DNA of 64,000 bases from contig CAXBBL010000006.1 of NCBI GenBank assembly GCA_963974215.1, positions 216,588-280,587 of the forward strand, read 5' to 3'. Position numbers and translations under genes: made by a program. The notes under the pieces are model-generated. The model saw nothing but the letters and a program-made list of their open reading frames with translations, made no database searches and was not told the DNA's origin. Below, in pieces: positions 15,211 to 24,030 of the stretch; position 1 is the stretch's first letter; each line of letters starts with the position of its first letter. This stretch comes from Croceimicrobium sp963974215. Lineage in GTDB: Bacteria > Bacteroidota > Bacteroidia > Flavobacteriales > Schleiferiaceae.

Positions 15211-16106
15211 ACTGGAGCAGCGCCATTAAAGAGTTTTGCGATTATATGAAGATTGAAAAAGGTTTGGCGGAAAACTCGGTAAAGGCCTATCGGCGCGACC
15301 TTTTTAAACTGGCGGCTTATTGCGAAGATCAAAATTGGATGCCTTTGAATATGGATTTAAAAGCGTTAGAAGAAGCGGTGATGCACCTCTCGAAAGAAGG
15401 AATTAGCGCCAATAGTCAGGCCCGTTTTATTTCTAGCCTGAAAGGTTTTTATAAATACCTGGTTTTGGAAGACTACCGGGCTAGCAATCCCGCCGAACTG
15501 CTTAATGCACCACGCTTAAGTCGCAAGCTGCCGGTTTACCTAGAGGAAGATGAAGTAGCGGCGATGATTAATTCAGTGGACCTGAGTAAGCCCGAAGGCA
15601 TGCGCAATAAGGCGATTTTAGAAACCCTTTATGGTTGTGGCTTGCGAGTTTCGGAACTTACCGATTTACGCATTTCCGATCTCTTTTTAAAAGAAGATAT
15701 TATTCGCGTTAACGGCAAGGGAAATAAGGAACGCCTCATACCCATTAATGCATTGGCTCAAAAACGCATCGAGTTGTACCGCAAAGAAGTGCGCGTGCAT
15801 CAAGAAATTATTCGCGGCCAAGAAGACTTTCTTTTTCTCAACCGCCGCGGTAAAAAGTTAAGTAGAGCGATGATTTTTAATATCGTAAAAGAAGCGGCTT
15901 ATAAAGCAGGGATTCGCAAGGAAATTAGCCCCCACACCTTTCGTCATAGTTTTGCGACCCACTTGGTAAAACACGGCGCCGACTTACGAGCTGTGCAAGA
16001 TATGTTGGGACATGAAAGTATTACCACCACCGAAATATACACCCACCTCAGTCAGCAACAATTGCGCGATACCATCATTAGTTTTCATCCCCGTGCTGTC
16101 GACTAA
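15207..16106 (+). CDS. xerD: Tyrosine recombinase XerD
   Basis: The 299-residue site-specific recombinase has the N-terminal SAM-like core-binding domain (residues 1-90) and the catalytic domain with the complete set Arg147, Lys171, His243, Arg246, His269 and Tyr278 (GLRVSEL, GKGNKER, SPHTFRHSFATHL, LGHESITTTEIYTH). Length and context without mobile genes fit the chromosomal XerC/XerD type, which resolves chromosome dimers at dif; XerD is preferred over XerC from the overall look, not by a decisive residue. It is divergent from aroQ. Confidence 0.88.
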   Translation: MNWSSAIKEFCDYMKIEKGLAENSVKAYRRDLFKLAAYCEDQNWMPLNMDLKALEEAVMHLSKEGISANSQARFISSLKGFYKYLVLEDYRASNPAELLNAPRLSRKLPVYLEEDEVAAMINSVDLSKPEGMRNKAILETLYGCGLRVSELTDLRISDLFLKEDIIRVNGKGNKERLIPINALAQKRIELYRKEVRVHQEIIRGQEDFLFLNRRGKKLSRAMIFNIVKEAAYKAGIRKEISPHTFRHSFATHLVKHGADLRAVQDMLGHESITTTEIYTHLSQQQLRDTIISFHPRAVD

Positions 16107-16186
16107 TTTCCTCTAAAGAATTAGCTTTTAAGATTAATATCACTATTCAACTAAATTTTTAGTTAATTTGTAGTAATTCCCATTTG

Positions 16187-17353
16187 ATGCTACGAATTAG
16201 TCTTTTGATCGCTCTTTTTATTTGTTCGCATCTTGCGAAAGCACAGAGTGACAGCTTAAAGTCGGTCTTGAAAAACCAGTTGGCCTTAATGCAATTTGAC
16301 AAGGCCCTAATTAGCTTGGAAGAAATTTACAAGCTGAGCAAGGACGAAGAATACTACCTCTTAAACACGGCCCATTGTTGCGAGAATTTAGGCCAGACTA
16401 AGAAGGCTGCCGAACTTTATGAGAAACTAATTGCCCAAAACGACAGTCATACTATTGCCAAGAGCAAACTTGCTCAACTTTATAAAAATAAGGGCTTATA
16501 TCGCGCGTCTTTAGAGCTTTACCAAAATTTAATTGAGAGCGACCGTTCCAATTCCTATTACCATAAACAGCGGGCCTACTTGTCACTGCAATTGGGGAAT
16601 ATTCAGCAGGGCCTCTTTAGTTACCAAGATGCGATTACTTACAACCCTCAGGATATTGAGGCGATTTTCGGTCTCGCCAAAATCTATCTTGAAATCCGCT
16701 ATTACCCTGCTACCGATAGTTTGGTGGAGCTTGCTTTAAAGCTAGATCCAGATCATATTCCGCTGCGCATCCTTGGCGCTAACTCCGCTTATCGACAAGA
16801 AAAATACGCCACCATGAAAGAGCATATTGAAGCCAATTATCGCATAAGTAAAGACTCGAGTGCTTATCAGCTAAAGCTTTTAGGAATTGCTAATTATCAT
16901 TTAGGCAATTATTCTCAAAGTATTCATTGCTTAAAGCGGATGGAAATTAAAGAAGAGCCGACGGAATTGATATACAATTATATGGGACTCGCTTATTTTG
17001 AGAATGGTAATCACAAAGAAAGTGAAGCTAATTTTAGCAAGGCCTTGAAATTGGCGATATCCAATAAAACGGGGGTTTATTATTCTTACTTAGGACTTAA
17101 TCAGCACAATTTAAAAGAATACAACCGCGCGGTAGAGTCCTTCAAAAAATCGTACAAGTACAAAGAAGACCCTTTGATGTTTTATTATATCGCTCGCTCT
17201 TACGATGAAAACTTCGCCGATAAAAAACCCGCGCAAAAATATTACGAACGCTTCTTGGCGGAAAGCCCCGAAAAAGACAGCCCCTTCACTACTTATAGCG
17301 AAGAGCGTCTTTCGCAGTTTAAAACCATTGAGCACTTTAAGGAGCCTAAGTAA
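16187..17353 (+). CDS. Exported TPR protein
   Basis: The 388-residue protein has a signal peptide (residues 1-20, IALFICSHLAKAQ) and then tetratricopeptide repeats almost to the end, e.g. AAELYEKLIAQND, SLELYQNLIESDRSN, AVESFKKSYKYKED. It would be a periplasmic scaffold. The ATG at 16187 is chosen; a TTG three bases earlier would only add one residue. Partners are not evident: the gene stands between xerD and the convergent dehydrogenase E1 gene. Confidence 0.8.
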   Translation: MLRISLLIALFICSHLAKAQSDSLKSVLKNQLALMQFDKALISLEEIYKLSKDEEYYLLNTAHCCENLGQTKKAAELYEKLIAQNDSHTIAKSKLAQLYKNKGLYRASLELYQNLIESDRSNSYYHKQRAYLSLQLGNIQQGLFSYQDAITYNPQDIEAIFGLAKIYLEIRYYPATDSLVELALKLDPDHIPLRILGANSAYRQEKYATMKEHIEANYRISKDSSAYQLKLLGIANYHLGNYSQSIHCLKRMEIKEEPTELIYNYMGLAYFENGNHKESEANFSKALKLAISNKTGVYYSYLGLNQHNLKEYNRAVESFKKSYKYKEDPLMFYYIARSYDENFADKKPAQKYYERFLAESPEKDSPFTTYSEERLSQFKTIEHFKEPK

Positions 17354-17371
17354 GGTCCTAAAAATGACAAT

Positions 17372-19345
17372 TTAGTATTCTAATAATTGTTGTAAAGTTG
17401 CTTTAAAGCGATCCTTTCCTAAAAAGCCTTTTTCTAAATCGGCGGCAAAAGGAACGGGCGTATCTAAACTAGCTACTCTTTTTATTGGCGCATCTAAATA
17501 CTCGAAAGCTTCCTCGGTAAGAATAGCGGCAATATCATTTACGATACTGCCAAAGAGCGTATCTTCCGTAAGGATAAGCGCACGGCCTGTTTTCTTAACT
17601 GAGCTTAAAAGGGTCTCTTTATCGAGTGGCATTAGGGTGCGCAGGTCAACAATTTCTACGTCTAAATCCTCTTCTTCCACATGGTTCATCGCCCAGTGTA
17701 CGCAAGCGCCGTAGGTAATAATACTCGCTTTAGTGCCCTCGCGTACTACGCGTGCTTCGCCAATGGGTGTGGTATAATAGGCCTCGGTAACATCGCCATA
17801 GATGGAACGATAGAGCGCCTTATGCTCAAAAACCATTACTGGATTTGGATCTTCCAAAGCACTAAGCAGCAAACCTTTAGCATCTTGTGGAAAGGCAGGA
17901 TATACAATTTTCAATCCAGGTACATGGCTAAACCAAGCCTCGTTACTTTGGCTGTGAAAAGGACCCGCCGCTACACCAGCACCCGTTGGCATACGAATTA
18001 CTACATCGGCATTCTGTCCCCAGCGCCAGTGAATTTTCGCGAGATTATTCACAATTTGATTAAAGCCTTCGGTGGCGAAGTCGGCAAATTGCATTTCCAT
18101 CATCGCCTTATACCCGGCAATACTTAAGCCTAAGGCCGAACCCACTATGGCCGACTCACACAAAGGTGTATTGCGTACTCTTTCTTCACCATATTTATCG
18201 GCCAAGCCTTCCGTTACTTTAAAAACGCCGCCATATTTTGAAATATCTTGGCCCATTAAAATCAACTTAGTATGACGCTCCATCGCCTGATCTAAGGCAT
18301 TATGGAAAGCATCTACCATACGCATTTCACGCTTCTCGCCTTCCGGCAAAGTCGGACTATGAGGGTTTTCCGCGAATAAATCTGCGAATTGCTCAGCCTC
18401 ATTAAACTCTATTTTGGGTTCTTTATACGCCTCTTCAAAAGCCGAACTGATTTCGGTTTTTATTGCATTGGTAATGGTCTCATTTTCCTCAGGACTCAGA
18501 ATACCCTCATTAATTAAGAAGGCGCGGTAATTCTCTACTGGATCTTTTTCCGACCATTCATCTTGTAAGCCATCGGGATAGTATTTGGTGCCCGAAGCCT
18601 CTTCGTGACCGCGCATTCTAAAGGTGCGACACTCAAGGATAAAGGGAACGGAATCTTGTTTTATTTCTGCGGAAATCTCTTGGATGGTATGGAAAACCTC
18701 TAAAAGGTTATTGCCGTCAATACTCTTGCCTTTTACACCGTAACCAATGGCCTTGTAGACAAAACTTTTAAAGGCAAATTGTTGATCACTGGGCGTACTT
18801 AGTCCCCACTGATTATTTTCCACTAAAAATATTACCGGTAATTTCCAAACCGCCGCCACATTTAAGGCTTCGTGAAAATCACCTTCACTGGCACCACCAT
18901 CGCCCGTAACAACAAGGCAAACTTTATCCTCACCTTTTAATTTATGGGCTAGCGCTATGCCATCGGCAATACCAAGTTGAGGACCCAAATGCGAAATCAT
19001 TCCCACTAAATGATGCTCTATCGTTCCAAAATGAAAAGAGCGATCGCGGCCCTTGGTAAAGCCATTGGCTTTCCCTAAAAACTGGGAAAAAAGTCGGTTC
19101 AGTGGAACTTCACGCGTGGTAAACATACCCAAGTTCCTGTGCATGGGTAAAATAAATTCATCTTCTTGCATCGCCAAAGCCGCGCCAACAGAAATGGCTT
19201 CTTGACCATAGCCCGAAAACCACTTTGATATTCTACCCTGACGAAGCGTGATGAGCATTTTATCCTCAATTAGTCGAGGTTTTAAAATGGCTTTATAAAA
19301 ATCAATTAATTGGGTATCACTTAAACCTTTGCGGTTGAATTTCAT
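17372..19345 (-). CDS. 2-oxoacid dehydrogenase E1, fused alpha and beta subunits
   Basis: The 657-residue protein joins both E1 subunits in one chain. The alpha part (1 to ~320) carries the thiamine diphosphate motif from GDG (148-150) to NN (177-178) in VTGDGGASEGDF...VENNQW. The beta part (~340 to 657) starts at MRMVDAFHNALDQAMERH and shows DISKYGGVFKVTEGLADKYG and GAGVAAGPFHSQSNEAW. The enzyme decarboxylates a branched-chain 2-oxoacid or pyruvate and passes the acyl group to E2 lipoate. Fused E1 of this kind is frequent in Bacteroidota and is usually annotated as branched-chain (2-oxoisovalerate) E1; the substrate is not proven here. E2 and E3 are not in the window. Confidence 0.88.
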   Translation of the reverse strand: MKFNRKGLSDTQLIDFYKAILKPRLIEDKMLITLRQGRISKWFSGYGQEAISVGAALAMQEDEFILPMHRNLGMFTTREVPLNRLFSQFLGKANGFTKGRDRSFHFGTIEHHLVGMISHLGPQLGIADGIALAHKLKGEDKVCLVVTGDGGASEGDFHEALNVAAVWKLPVIFLVENNQWGLSTPSDQQFAFKSFVYKAIGYGVKGKSIDGNNLLEVFHTIQEISAEIKQDSVPFILECRTFRMRGHEEASGTKYYPDGLQDEWSEKDPVENYRAFLINEGILSPEENETITNAIKTEISSAFEEAYKEPKIEFNEAEQFADLFAENPHSPTLPEGEKREMRMVDAFHNALDQAMERHTKLILMGQDISKYGGVFKVTEGLADKYGEERVRNTPLCESAIVGSALGLSIAGYKAMMEMQFADFATEGFNQIVNNLAKIHWRWGQNADVVIRMPTGAGVAAGPFHSQSNEAWFSHVPGLKIVYPAFPQDAKGLLLSALEDPNPVMVFEHKALYRSIYGDVTEAYYTTPIGEARVVREGTKASIITYGACVHWAMNHVEEEDLDVEIVDLRTLMPLDKETLLSSVKKTGRALILTEDTLFGSIVNDIAAILTEEAFEYLDAPIKRVASLDTPVPFAADLEKGFLGKDRFKATLQQLLEY

Positions 19346-19476
19346 ACTGTGCTTTTTGAGGGTTTCAAAAATACCTTTTTATCTCCATCCTAATCCTTAA
19401 AAAACAAGAATTGCAGAAATAAAGCAGCTGTTAAAAAGCCCATGCTTTATACCATTTTCGGATTAATGCTTTTCTC

Positions 19477-19484
19477 TACCTTTG
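19477..19484 (+). promoter_or_regulatory. -7 box before the 2OG oxygenase gene
   Basis: TACCTTTG matches TAnnTTTG exactly and lies 16 bp before the ATG at 19501; TTTT stands 18 bp upstream of it as a weak -33 element. This would give a leader of about 10 bases. Confidence 0.5.
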
Positions 19485-19500
19485 TGAAAATTTCAATAAA

Positions 19501-20454
19501 ATGTCCGAAAAACTTGGTATTCCCTCGGTTGACTTAGCTGATTTTTTAAGTGATGATGCACAGCGAAAAGCGAACTTCGTGCAAGACTTAGGAAAAGCTT
19601 ACGAAGAGATTGGTTTCGTTGCTTTAAAAAATCACCGTTTGAGTGATGCGTTAAGTGCGGAACTGTATCAGGAAGTGCAGAACTTTTTCGGACTGGAGGA
19701 AGCACAAAAAAAGCAATATGAAATTGAAGGTCTTGCCGGACAGCGAGGTTATACTGGTTTTGGAAAGGAACATGCCAAGGGCCGCAATACGGGTGACTTA
19801 AAGGAGTTTTGGCATTTCGGACAATACGTTGAAGATAATGATCCCATTGCCAAGGAATATCCGGCTAATGTAGAGGTGGCCGAACTGCCTCGTTTTAACG
19901 CTGTAGGGAAAGAAGCCTACCAAACGCTAGAAGACACGGGGCGCGATATGTTGCGAGCGCTCTCTTTATATTTAGGATTGGATGAGTTTTACTTTGATGC
20001 ACATATCCATAATGGCAATAGCATTTTACGTCCCATTCATTACCCCCCCATTACCGAGGAACCCAAAGATGCGGTGCGGGCCGCCGAACATGAAGATATT
20101 AACCTAATTACGCTTTTAATGGGCGCTTCCGCAGATGGGCTACAAGTACTTAACAAACAGGGAGAATGGCTTGGTGTTACCGCCTTGCCTGGGCAAATTA
20201 TTGTGAATGTAGGCGATATGCTACAGAGGCATACCAATAATAAACTGCGCAGCACCACGCATCGTGTGGTAAATCCTCCGAAAGAAGCTTGGGGCAACAG
20301 CCGCTTTAGTATTCCTTTCTTTTTGCATCCTCGCTCAGAGATGCCGTTAAATTGTTTGGAAAACTGCATCGACTCGACCAAGCCTAAGCAATACGAAGAC
20401 ATTACAGCAGGAGAATATTTAAATGAACGCTTACGCGAGATAGGATTGAAATAA
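19501..20454 (+). CDS. 2-oxoglutarate/Fe(II) oxygenase, isopenicillin N synthase family
   Basis: The 317-residue enzyme has the two parts of the family: an N-terminal DIOX_N type domain (IPSVDLADFLSDD...YEEIGFVALKNH) and the jelly-roll oxygenase domain. The iron ligands are His197, Asp199 (EHEDINLITLL) and His254 (STTHRVV), and the co-substrate is held by Arg268-x-Ser270 (RFSIPFFLHP). Such enzymes hydroxylate or desaturate small molecules; the substrate cannot be inferred. It overlaps the SUI1-family gene in a TAATG, so the two are co-expressed. Confidence 0.9.
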   Translation: MSEKLGIPSVDLADFLSDDAQRKANFVQDLGKAYEEIGFVALKNHRLSDALSAELYQEVQNFFGLEEAQKKQYEIEGLAGQRGYTGFGKEHAKGRNTGDLKEFWHFGQYVEDNDPIAKEYPANVEVAELPRFNAVGKEAYQTLEDTGRDMLRALSLYLGLDEFYFDAHIHNGNSILRPIHYPPITEEPKDAVRAAEHEDINLITLLMGASADGLQVLNKQGEWLGVTALPGQIIVNVGDMLQRHTNNKLRSTTHRVVNPPKEAWGNSRFSIPFFLHPRSEMPLNCLENCIDSTKPKQYEDITAGEYLNERLREIGLK

Positions 20455-20810
20455 TGGCAAAGAAGAAAAGTTTAAATAGCCTCGCCGATTTAGGAGGCAC
20501 GGTTTACTCAACCGGATCGGCCCCCTCTTGGGCAGAAGATGACACTACTAATGGAGGCCTAGCGCCACAGGATCAGGCACTGGAAGCTCATCTTGAAAAG
20601 AAAGGTCGCGGCGGAAAAGTGGCGGTATTAATTAAAGGATTTGTTGGTTCGGAAGATGAACTGAAAGCCTTGGCCAAAGAAGTGAAAAACCATTGCGCTA
20701 CCGGCGGTTCGGTAAAGGATGGCGAGATCATAATCCAAGGAAATTTGCGTGATAAAATTACCAACTTTTTGAAAGAGAAAGGTTATCCCGTGAAACGGGT
20801 TGGGGGGTGA
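20454..20810 (+). CDS. SUI1/eIF1-family translation factor (YciH-like)
   Basis: The 118-residue protein has a Gly/Ser-rich N-terminal tail and a C-terminal SUI1 domain: GRGGKVAVLIKGFVGSEDEL, NHCATGGSVKDGEIIIQG, then LKEKGYPVKRVGG at the end. Bacterial members resemble E. coli YciH, which binds the ribosome and can affect start-site choice under stress. The start overlaps the stop of the oxygenase gene (TAATG). Confidence 0.9.
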   Translation: MAKKKSLNSLADLGGTVYSTGSAPSWAEDDTTNGGLAPQDQALEAHLEKKGRGGKVAVLIKGFVGSEDELKALAKEVKNHCATGGSVKDGEIIIQGNLRDKITNFLKEKGYPVKRVGG

Positions 20811-20863
20811 ATTGCAAAATGTGACGAATTGGCTAGAAAATTAAAGTCTAATAAACCGTTTAA

Positions 20864-21289
20864 TCATCCATTTAAGTCCAGCGATTTAATAAAATCCTCT
20901 GGCGTTAATACTGCAATTTGGCTTTTACTATAGTCTTTTGCATTGCGGGTAATTATTACATCAATTTCACTACTGCGAGTGGCTGCGAAATTTTGCAAGG
21001 CGTCTTCAAAGTCTTTAAACTTTGAGTTTAAGGCGCTTATCACCACACCCTTGTCCATTTGCAATACATGCATAAAGCTTAACAGTTGCTTGAAACTATC
21101 GATAACCTTTTCGTGACGAGCTGTTTGCCGCAATAGATAATAGGTATTGCTTACAATAACTGGGCTTACATAACCATTTACTGTTTGCGCCTCACAGAGT
21201 CCTATAATTTGTGCGGAATGCTCCGCAAAAGGAGCTCTATCAAAAAAGAAATCTAAGATTACGTCGGTATCAATCAGAAGTCTATTCAT
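20864..21289 (-). CDS. PIN-domain toxin (VapC-like)
   Basis: The 141-residue protein is a PIN-domain ribonuclease: LLIDTDVILDFFFDR carries the first acidic residues (Asp7, Asp9), KFKDFEDALQNFAA the central Asp/Glu, and IITRNAKDYSKS the last Asp; it ends with LTPEDFIKSL. It would cleave RNA when freed from its antitoxin. The start lies 8 bp inside the upstream antitoxin gene, the usual antitoxin-toxin order. It is the Bacteroidota type of PIN toxin rather than classical VapC; the RNA target is unknown. Confidence 0.85.
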   Translation of the reverse strand: MNRLLIDTDVILDFFFDRAPFAEHSAQIIGLCEAQTVNGYVSPVIVSNTYYLLRQTARHEKVIDSFKQLLSFMHVLQMDKGVVISALNSKFKDFEDALQNFAATRSSEIDVIITRNAKDYSKSQIAVLTPEDFIKSLDLNG

Positions 21290-21539
21290 CCAACAAATGC
21301 TTTTGGCTTAAAGCTTTTGCTAACTCCTCTTTATACGAGAAGCTTGCTGGAGCCTTAAATGTACCTCGTAAGGATGATGCTATGGGTGCTGAATTCAAAG
21401 GACCAATTTCTTTATCCTCAATCATAAGCTGAAGGTAATTTTCTACCAAATCCGACAAACTCCTTCCTTTAGATTTGGCATAGAGCTTGGCCTTTGCAAT
21501 AACAGTCTGTTCAATTGTTAAAGTGAGTTTTGTATTCAT
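21282..21539 (-). CDS. DUF6364-like ribbon-helix-helix antitoxin
   Basis: The 85-residue protein starts with MNTKLTLTIEQTVIAKAKLY, a ribbon-helix-helix DNA-binding pattern, followed by AKSKGRSLSDLVENYLQLM, as in DUF6364 antitoxins paired with PIN toxins. The C-terminal half (PASFSYKEELAKALSQ) would wrap the toxin. It is first in the operon and overlaps the toxin by 8 bp. An inverted repeat begins 1 bp upstream of its start, suggesting autorepression. Confidence 0.82.
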   Translation of the reverse strand: MNTKLTLTIEQTVIAKAKLYAKSKGRSLSDLVENYLQLMIEDKEIGPLNSAPIASSLRGTFKAPASFSYKEELAKALSQKHLLDE

Positions 21540-21540
21540 T

Positions 21541-21572
21541 GCACGTTACAATAATTAATTAATCACACGTGC
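21541..21572. promoter_or_regulatory. Candidate operator of the toxin-antitoxin pair
   Basis: GCACGT (21541-21546) and ACGTGC (21567-21572) form a perfect inverted repeat around the symmetrical AT-rich core ATAATTAATTAAT. It lies directly in front of the antitoxin start, where ribbon-helix-helix antitoxins usually bind. Confidence 0.5.
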
Positions 21573-21681
21573 TAATTTAACATGATTTGCTCAGATCTCC
21601 AAATTAATGAGGGTTTAACAGGAGCCCCCCCTCCCATAAAAATTCCAATCACCCATTTTTGGTCTGTATTAAAATACTGCC

Positions 21682-22212
21682 CTACGGCCGCTCTGCGGTA
21701 TTCTTCAACATCGCCATACGCATGCCCTTATTAACGAACCAAATAAAGGGTAATCCTAAAATGGCTGCCAGCTGTAATATTTCATTTTGCTCATCTTGCG
21801 CAAGCAAATAAAGCCAGATTAAAAAAGCGAAGACCAAAAGTGAAAATACTAAAGATCGAATCAGCCCTTGTTGGTAATTGCGTTTTAATTGCTGCACTTC
21901 TCCCGCAAGGGGTAACTGAATAAATGGCTTTTCTTGGAGGCTTAGTTGATACCACTTCGGCCATTTTCTATCCTGCGATTTTAGCCAATGCGCTTCCACT
22001 ACAAAACCCTTGCGATGCTCGCCCATCGTAAACCAAGCTTCGGCTTCCAAGCCCCATTTACCACCAATATTTATCTGATAATAACCTGGCTCTAGATCAA
22101 TTTCAAAGCTTTGCCCAAAAGGGATTCGTGCGTACTCTTTACGATTTACATAAAATACATAATCGCCAAAATAATCAGCTCTATCGAAACGCTGCACTTT
22201 AAGCTTAGCCAT
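21682..22212 (-). CDS. Hypothetical membrane protein downstream of bshA
   Basis: The 176-residue protein has a beta-rich N-terminal half (FGDYVFYVNRKEYARIPFGQ, EPGYYQINIGGKW), like small cytosolic beta-sandwich domains, and two C-terminal membrane helices (~118-137 and ~143-160). No family is recognised. It is the last gene of a four-gene unit and begins 8 bp inside bshA. A link to bacillithiol is only positional. Confidence 0.6.
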   Translation of the reverse strand: MAKLKVQRFDRADYFGDYVFYVNRKEYARIPFGQSFEIDLEPGYYQINIGGKWGLEAEAWFTMGEHRKGFVVEAHWLKSQDRKWPKWYQLSLQEKPFIQLPLAGEVQQLKRNYQQGLIRSLVFSLLVFAFLIWLYLLAQDEQNEILQLAAILGLPFIWFVNKGMRMAMLKNTAERP

Positions 22213-23341
22213 TCAACTCTTTTTGATGAGCAATAACTCTTTCATACAGAGCAGTATATCGCGGACCAATACTGTGTATGGAAAATTGCTCGGCCTGTTG
22301 ACGGGCGCGCTGTCTAAACTCCATTAGCCGGCCTTCATTTTCTAAAATATGAACAGCACCTTTACCCATTTCATCCGTATCCCCGACCTCAGCAGTATAG
22401 CCCGTGATGCCATGAAGATTCACTTCTTCCAATCCACCGGTATTAGAGGAAACGACGGGTACGCCTGCGCCCATCGCTTCCAAAGCCGCTAAGCCAAAAC
22501 TTTCTGTTTCCGAAGGCAGTAAAAACAAATCGGAAATGCAGAGTATACGTTCTACTTCGGAAGTTTTCCCTAGAAATTTAACCCTATCGGCAATGCCTAA
22601 ATCTTGCGCCTGCTTGCGCGCTCTTTCCTTTTCGGGACCATCACCTAACATTAATAGAACGGCGGGCATGTTTTTCTGAATATGATCAAATACGGTAATC
22701 ACATCGGGAATGCGCTTCACTTTCCGGAAGTTGGAGACGTGAGTAATAATCTTTTGCCCTTCGCTGGCAAAATTGTTCTTGCAGCTTTCATCGGGTTTGT
22801 AAAGCGATAAATCCACAAAGTTGGGAATTACCTCAATTTCGCGCTTAATGTTAAAAAAGGAAATAGTATCCTGCTTTAAGCTCTCGCTTACAGAAGTTAC
22901 AACTGTACTGTGATTGATGCTGAATTTCACCGCTTCTCGATAGCTGGGATTCTTGCCCACGAGCGTAATATCAGTACCGTGTAAGGTGGTGATAACAGGT
23001 AAATTATAATTCTGTTCTTTCAAAATTTGCCTCGCCATATAAGCCGCATACGCGTGCGGAATGGCATAATGCACATGGATAACATCTAGCTTATACTTAA
23101 TGGTAACGTGCACCATTTTACTGCTCAAGGCCAATTCGTAAGGTTGGTATTCGAAGAGCGGATAATCTTGCACATTTACTTCATGATAGTAAATATTAGG
23201 CTCCAAAACATCGAGCCGCACTGGCTGACTGTAACTAATAAAATGAACTTTATGCCCTTGACGAGCAAGGTACATTCCTAATTCGGTGGCTACTACCCCG
23301 CTTCCTCCGTAAGTTGGATAGCCTACAATTCCTATATTCAC
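22205..23341 (-). CDS. bshA: N-acetyl-alpha-D-glucosaminyl L-malate synthase
   Basis: The 378-residue GT-B glycosyltransferase makes GlcNAc-malate, the first step of bacillithiol synthesis. It shows the family start MNIGIVGYPTYGGSGVVATEL, an HVHYAIPHAYAAY stretch, TTLHGTDITLVG, and the donor-site LLPSETESFGLAALEAMG with conserved Glu residues. Length fits BshA (about 377). The start codon is GTG, in a TAGTG overlap with the stop of the MORN gene. BshB and BshC are not in the window. Confidence 0.93.
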   Translation of the reverse strand: MNIGIVGYPTYGGSGVVATELGMYLARQGHKVHFISYSQPVRLDVLEPNIYYHEVNVQDYPLFEYQPYELALSSKMVHVTIKYKLDVIHVHYAIPHAYAAYMARQILKEQNYNLPVITTLHGTDITLVGKNPSYREAVKFSINHSTVVTSVSESLKQDTISFFNIKREIEVIPNFVDLSLYKPDESCKNNFASEGQKIITHVSNFRKVKRIPDVITVFDHIQKNMPAVLLMLGDGPEKERARKQAQDLGIADRVKFLGKTSEVERILCISDLFLLPSETESFGLAALEAMGAGVPVVSSNTGGLEEVNLHGITGYTAEVGDTDEMGKGAVHILENEGRLMEFRQRARQQAEQFSIHSIGPRYTALYERVIAHQKELNG

Positions 23342-24030
23342 TAGCGCAGTTCTCCTTTTTTGTATTTCTCGGTCTTGATCAGGTTCCCATCTTCATCATA
23401 AGAATGCCATTTGCCCGTTTTCAAATCCTCATGGTATTCGCCTTCCACTTTAATTTTCCCACTTTCGTAGAACTCGCGGAATAAACCCTCGCGAAGGTTC
23501 TCCTCATAATTGAAAACAGTTTTAATAGCCCCTTCTTGATAATAGGTTTTGGCTTCGCCTTCGAGTTGCCCAGCACTGTAATTCATTGCCGTACTCATAT
23601 TATTATTGGTGAAGTACCAAATGGTTTTCCCATCACGTAAGCCGTTCTTATAATAGGAGCTTTCTTGCTTGGTGCCGGTGCCGTAATACTTCATGTATTC
23701 GCCTTCTAATTGTCCGTTCACATAATTGCTCTTTTCTGTGATTTTTCCGCGATTAGAGGTTTTCAAAACCTGACCCTCCAATATTCCATTCTTGTAATTT
23801 TCGAGGTAGGTAATGCTGCCGGTTTGACGGAATTCCATTTTCGGTCCATCCAATTTACCCTCGCTATTATAAGTACTAATTGTATAGGGCATTCCATTGG
23901 GGAAGAACTCCACTACGGTAGTATCGCTATAGGTTTTTTCTGTTTTTTCCGCTTGCGCAGATGCGTAGTTTGGACTAAGGATTAAGGCCCAAAAGCTTAG
24001 TGCTAGAATGTTCTGTATTAATCGCTTCAT
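23341..24030 (-). CDS. Exported MORN-repeat protein
   Basis: The 229-residue protein has a signal peptide (ending YASAQ, ~residue 26) and about seven MORN-type repeats, each around 22 residues with the pattern Tyr-x-x-Gly-x-x-x-Gly: NYKNGILEGQVLKTSNRGKI, NYVNGQLEGEYMKYY, YYKNGLRDGKTIWYF. These repeats form a beta-meander and are often labelled YwqK-like; they do not prove an antitoxin role. The first 56 bp overlap the end of the GH3 fusion gene, and the stop overlaps the bshA start. Confidence 0.82.
   Translation of the reverse strand: MKRLIQNILALSFWALILSPNYASAQAEKTEKTYSDTTVVEFFPNGMPYTISTYNSEGKLDGPKMEFRQTGSITYLENYKNGILEGQVLKTSNRGKITEKSNYVNGQLEGEYMKYYGTGTKQESSYYKNGLRDGKTIWYFTNNNMSTAMNYSAGQLEGEAKTYYQEGAIKTVFNYEENLREGLFREFYESGKIKVEGEYHEDLKTGKWHSYDEDGNLIKTEKYKKGELR

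Noticed and set aside
15207..16106. xerD as a mobile-element integrase
   Set aside because: No mobile genes or att-like repeats adjoin it, and length and residues fit the chromosomal Xer type.
23341..24030. MORN protein as an antitoxin (YwqK label)
   Set aside because: It has an export signal and no partner toxin; the label only reflects repeat similarity.
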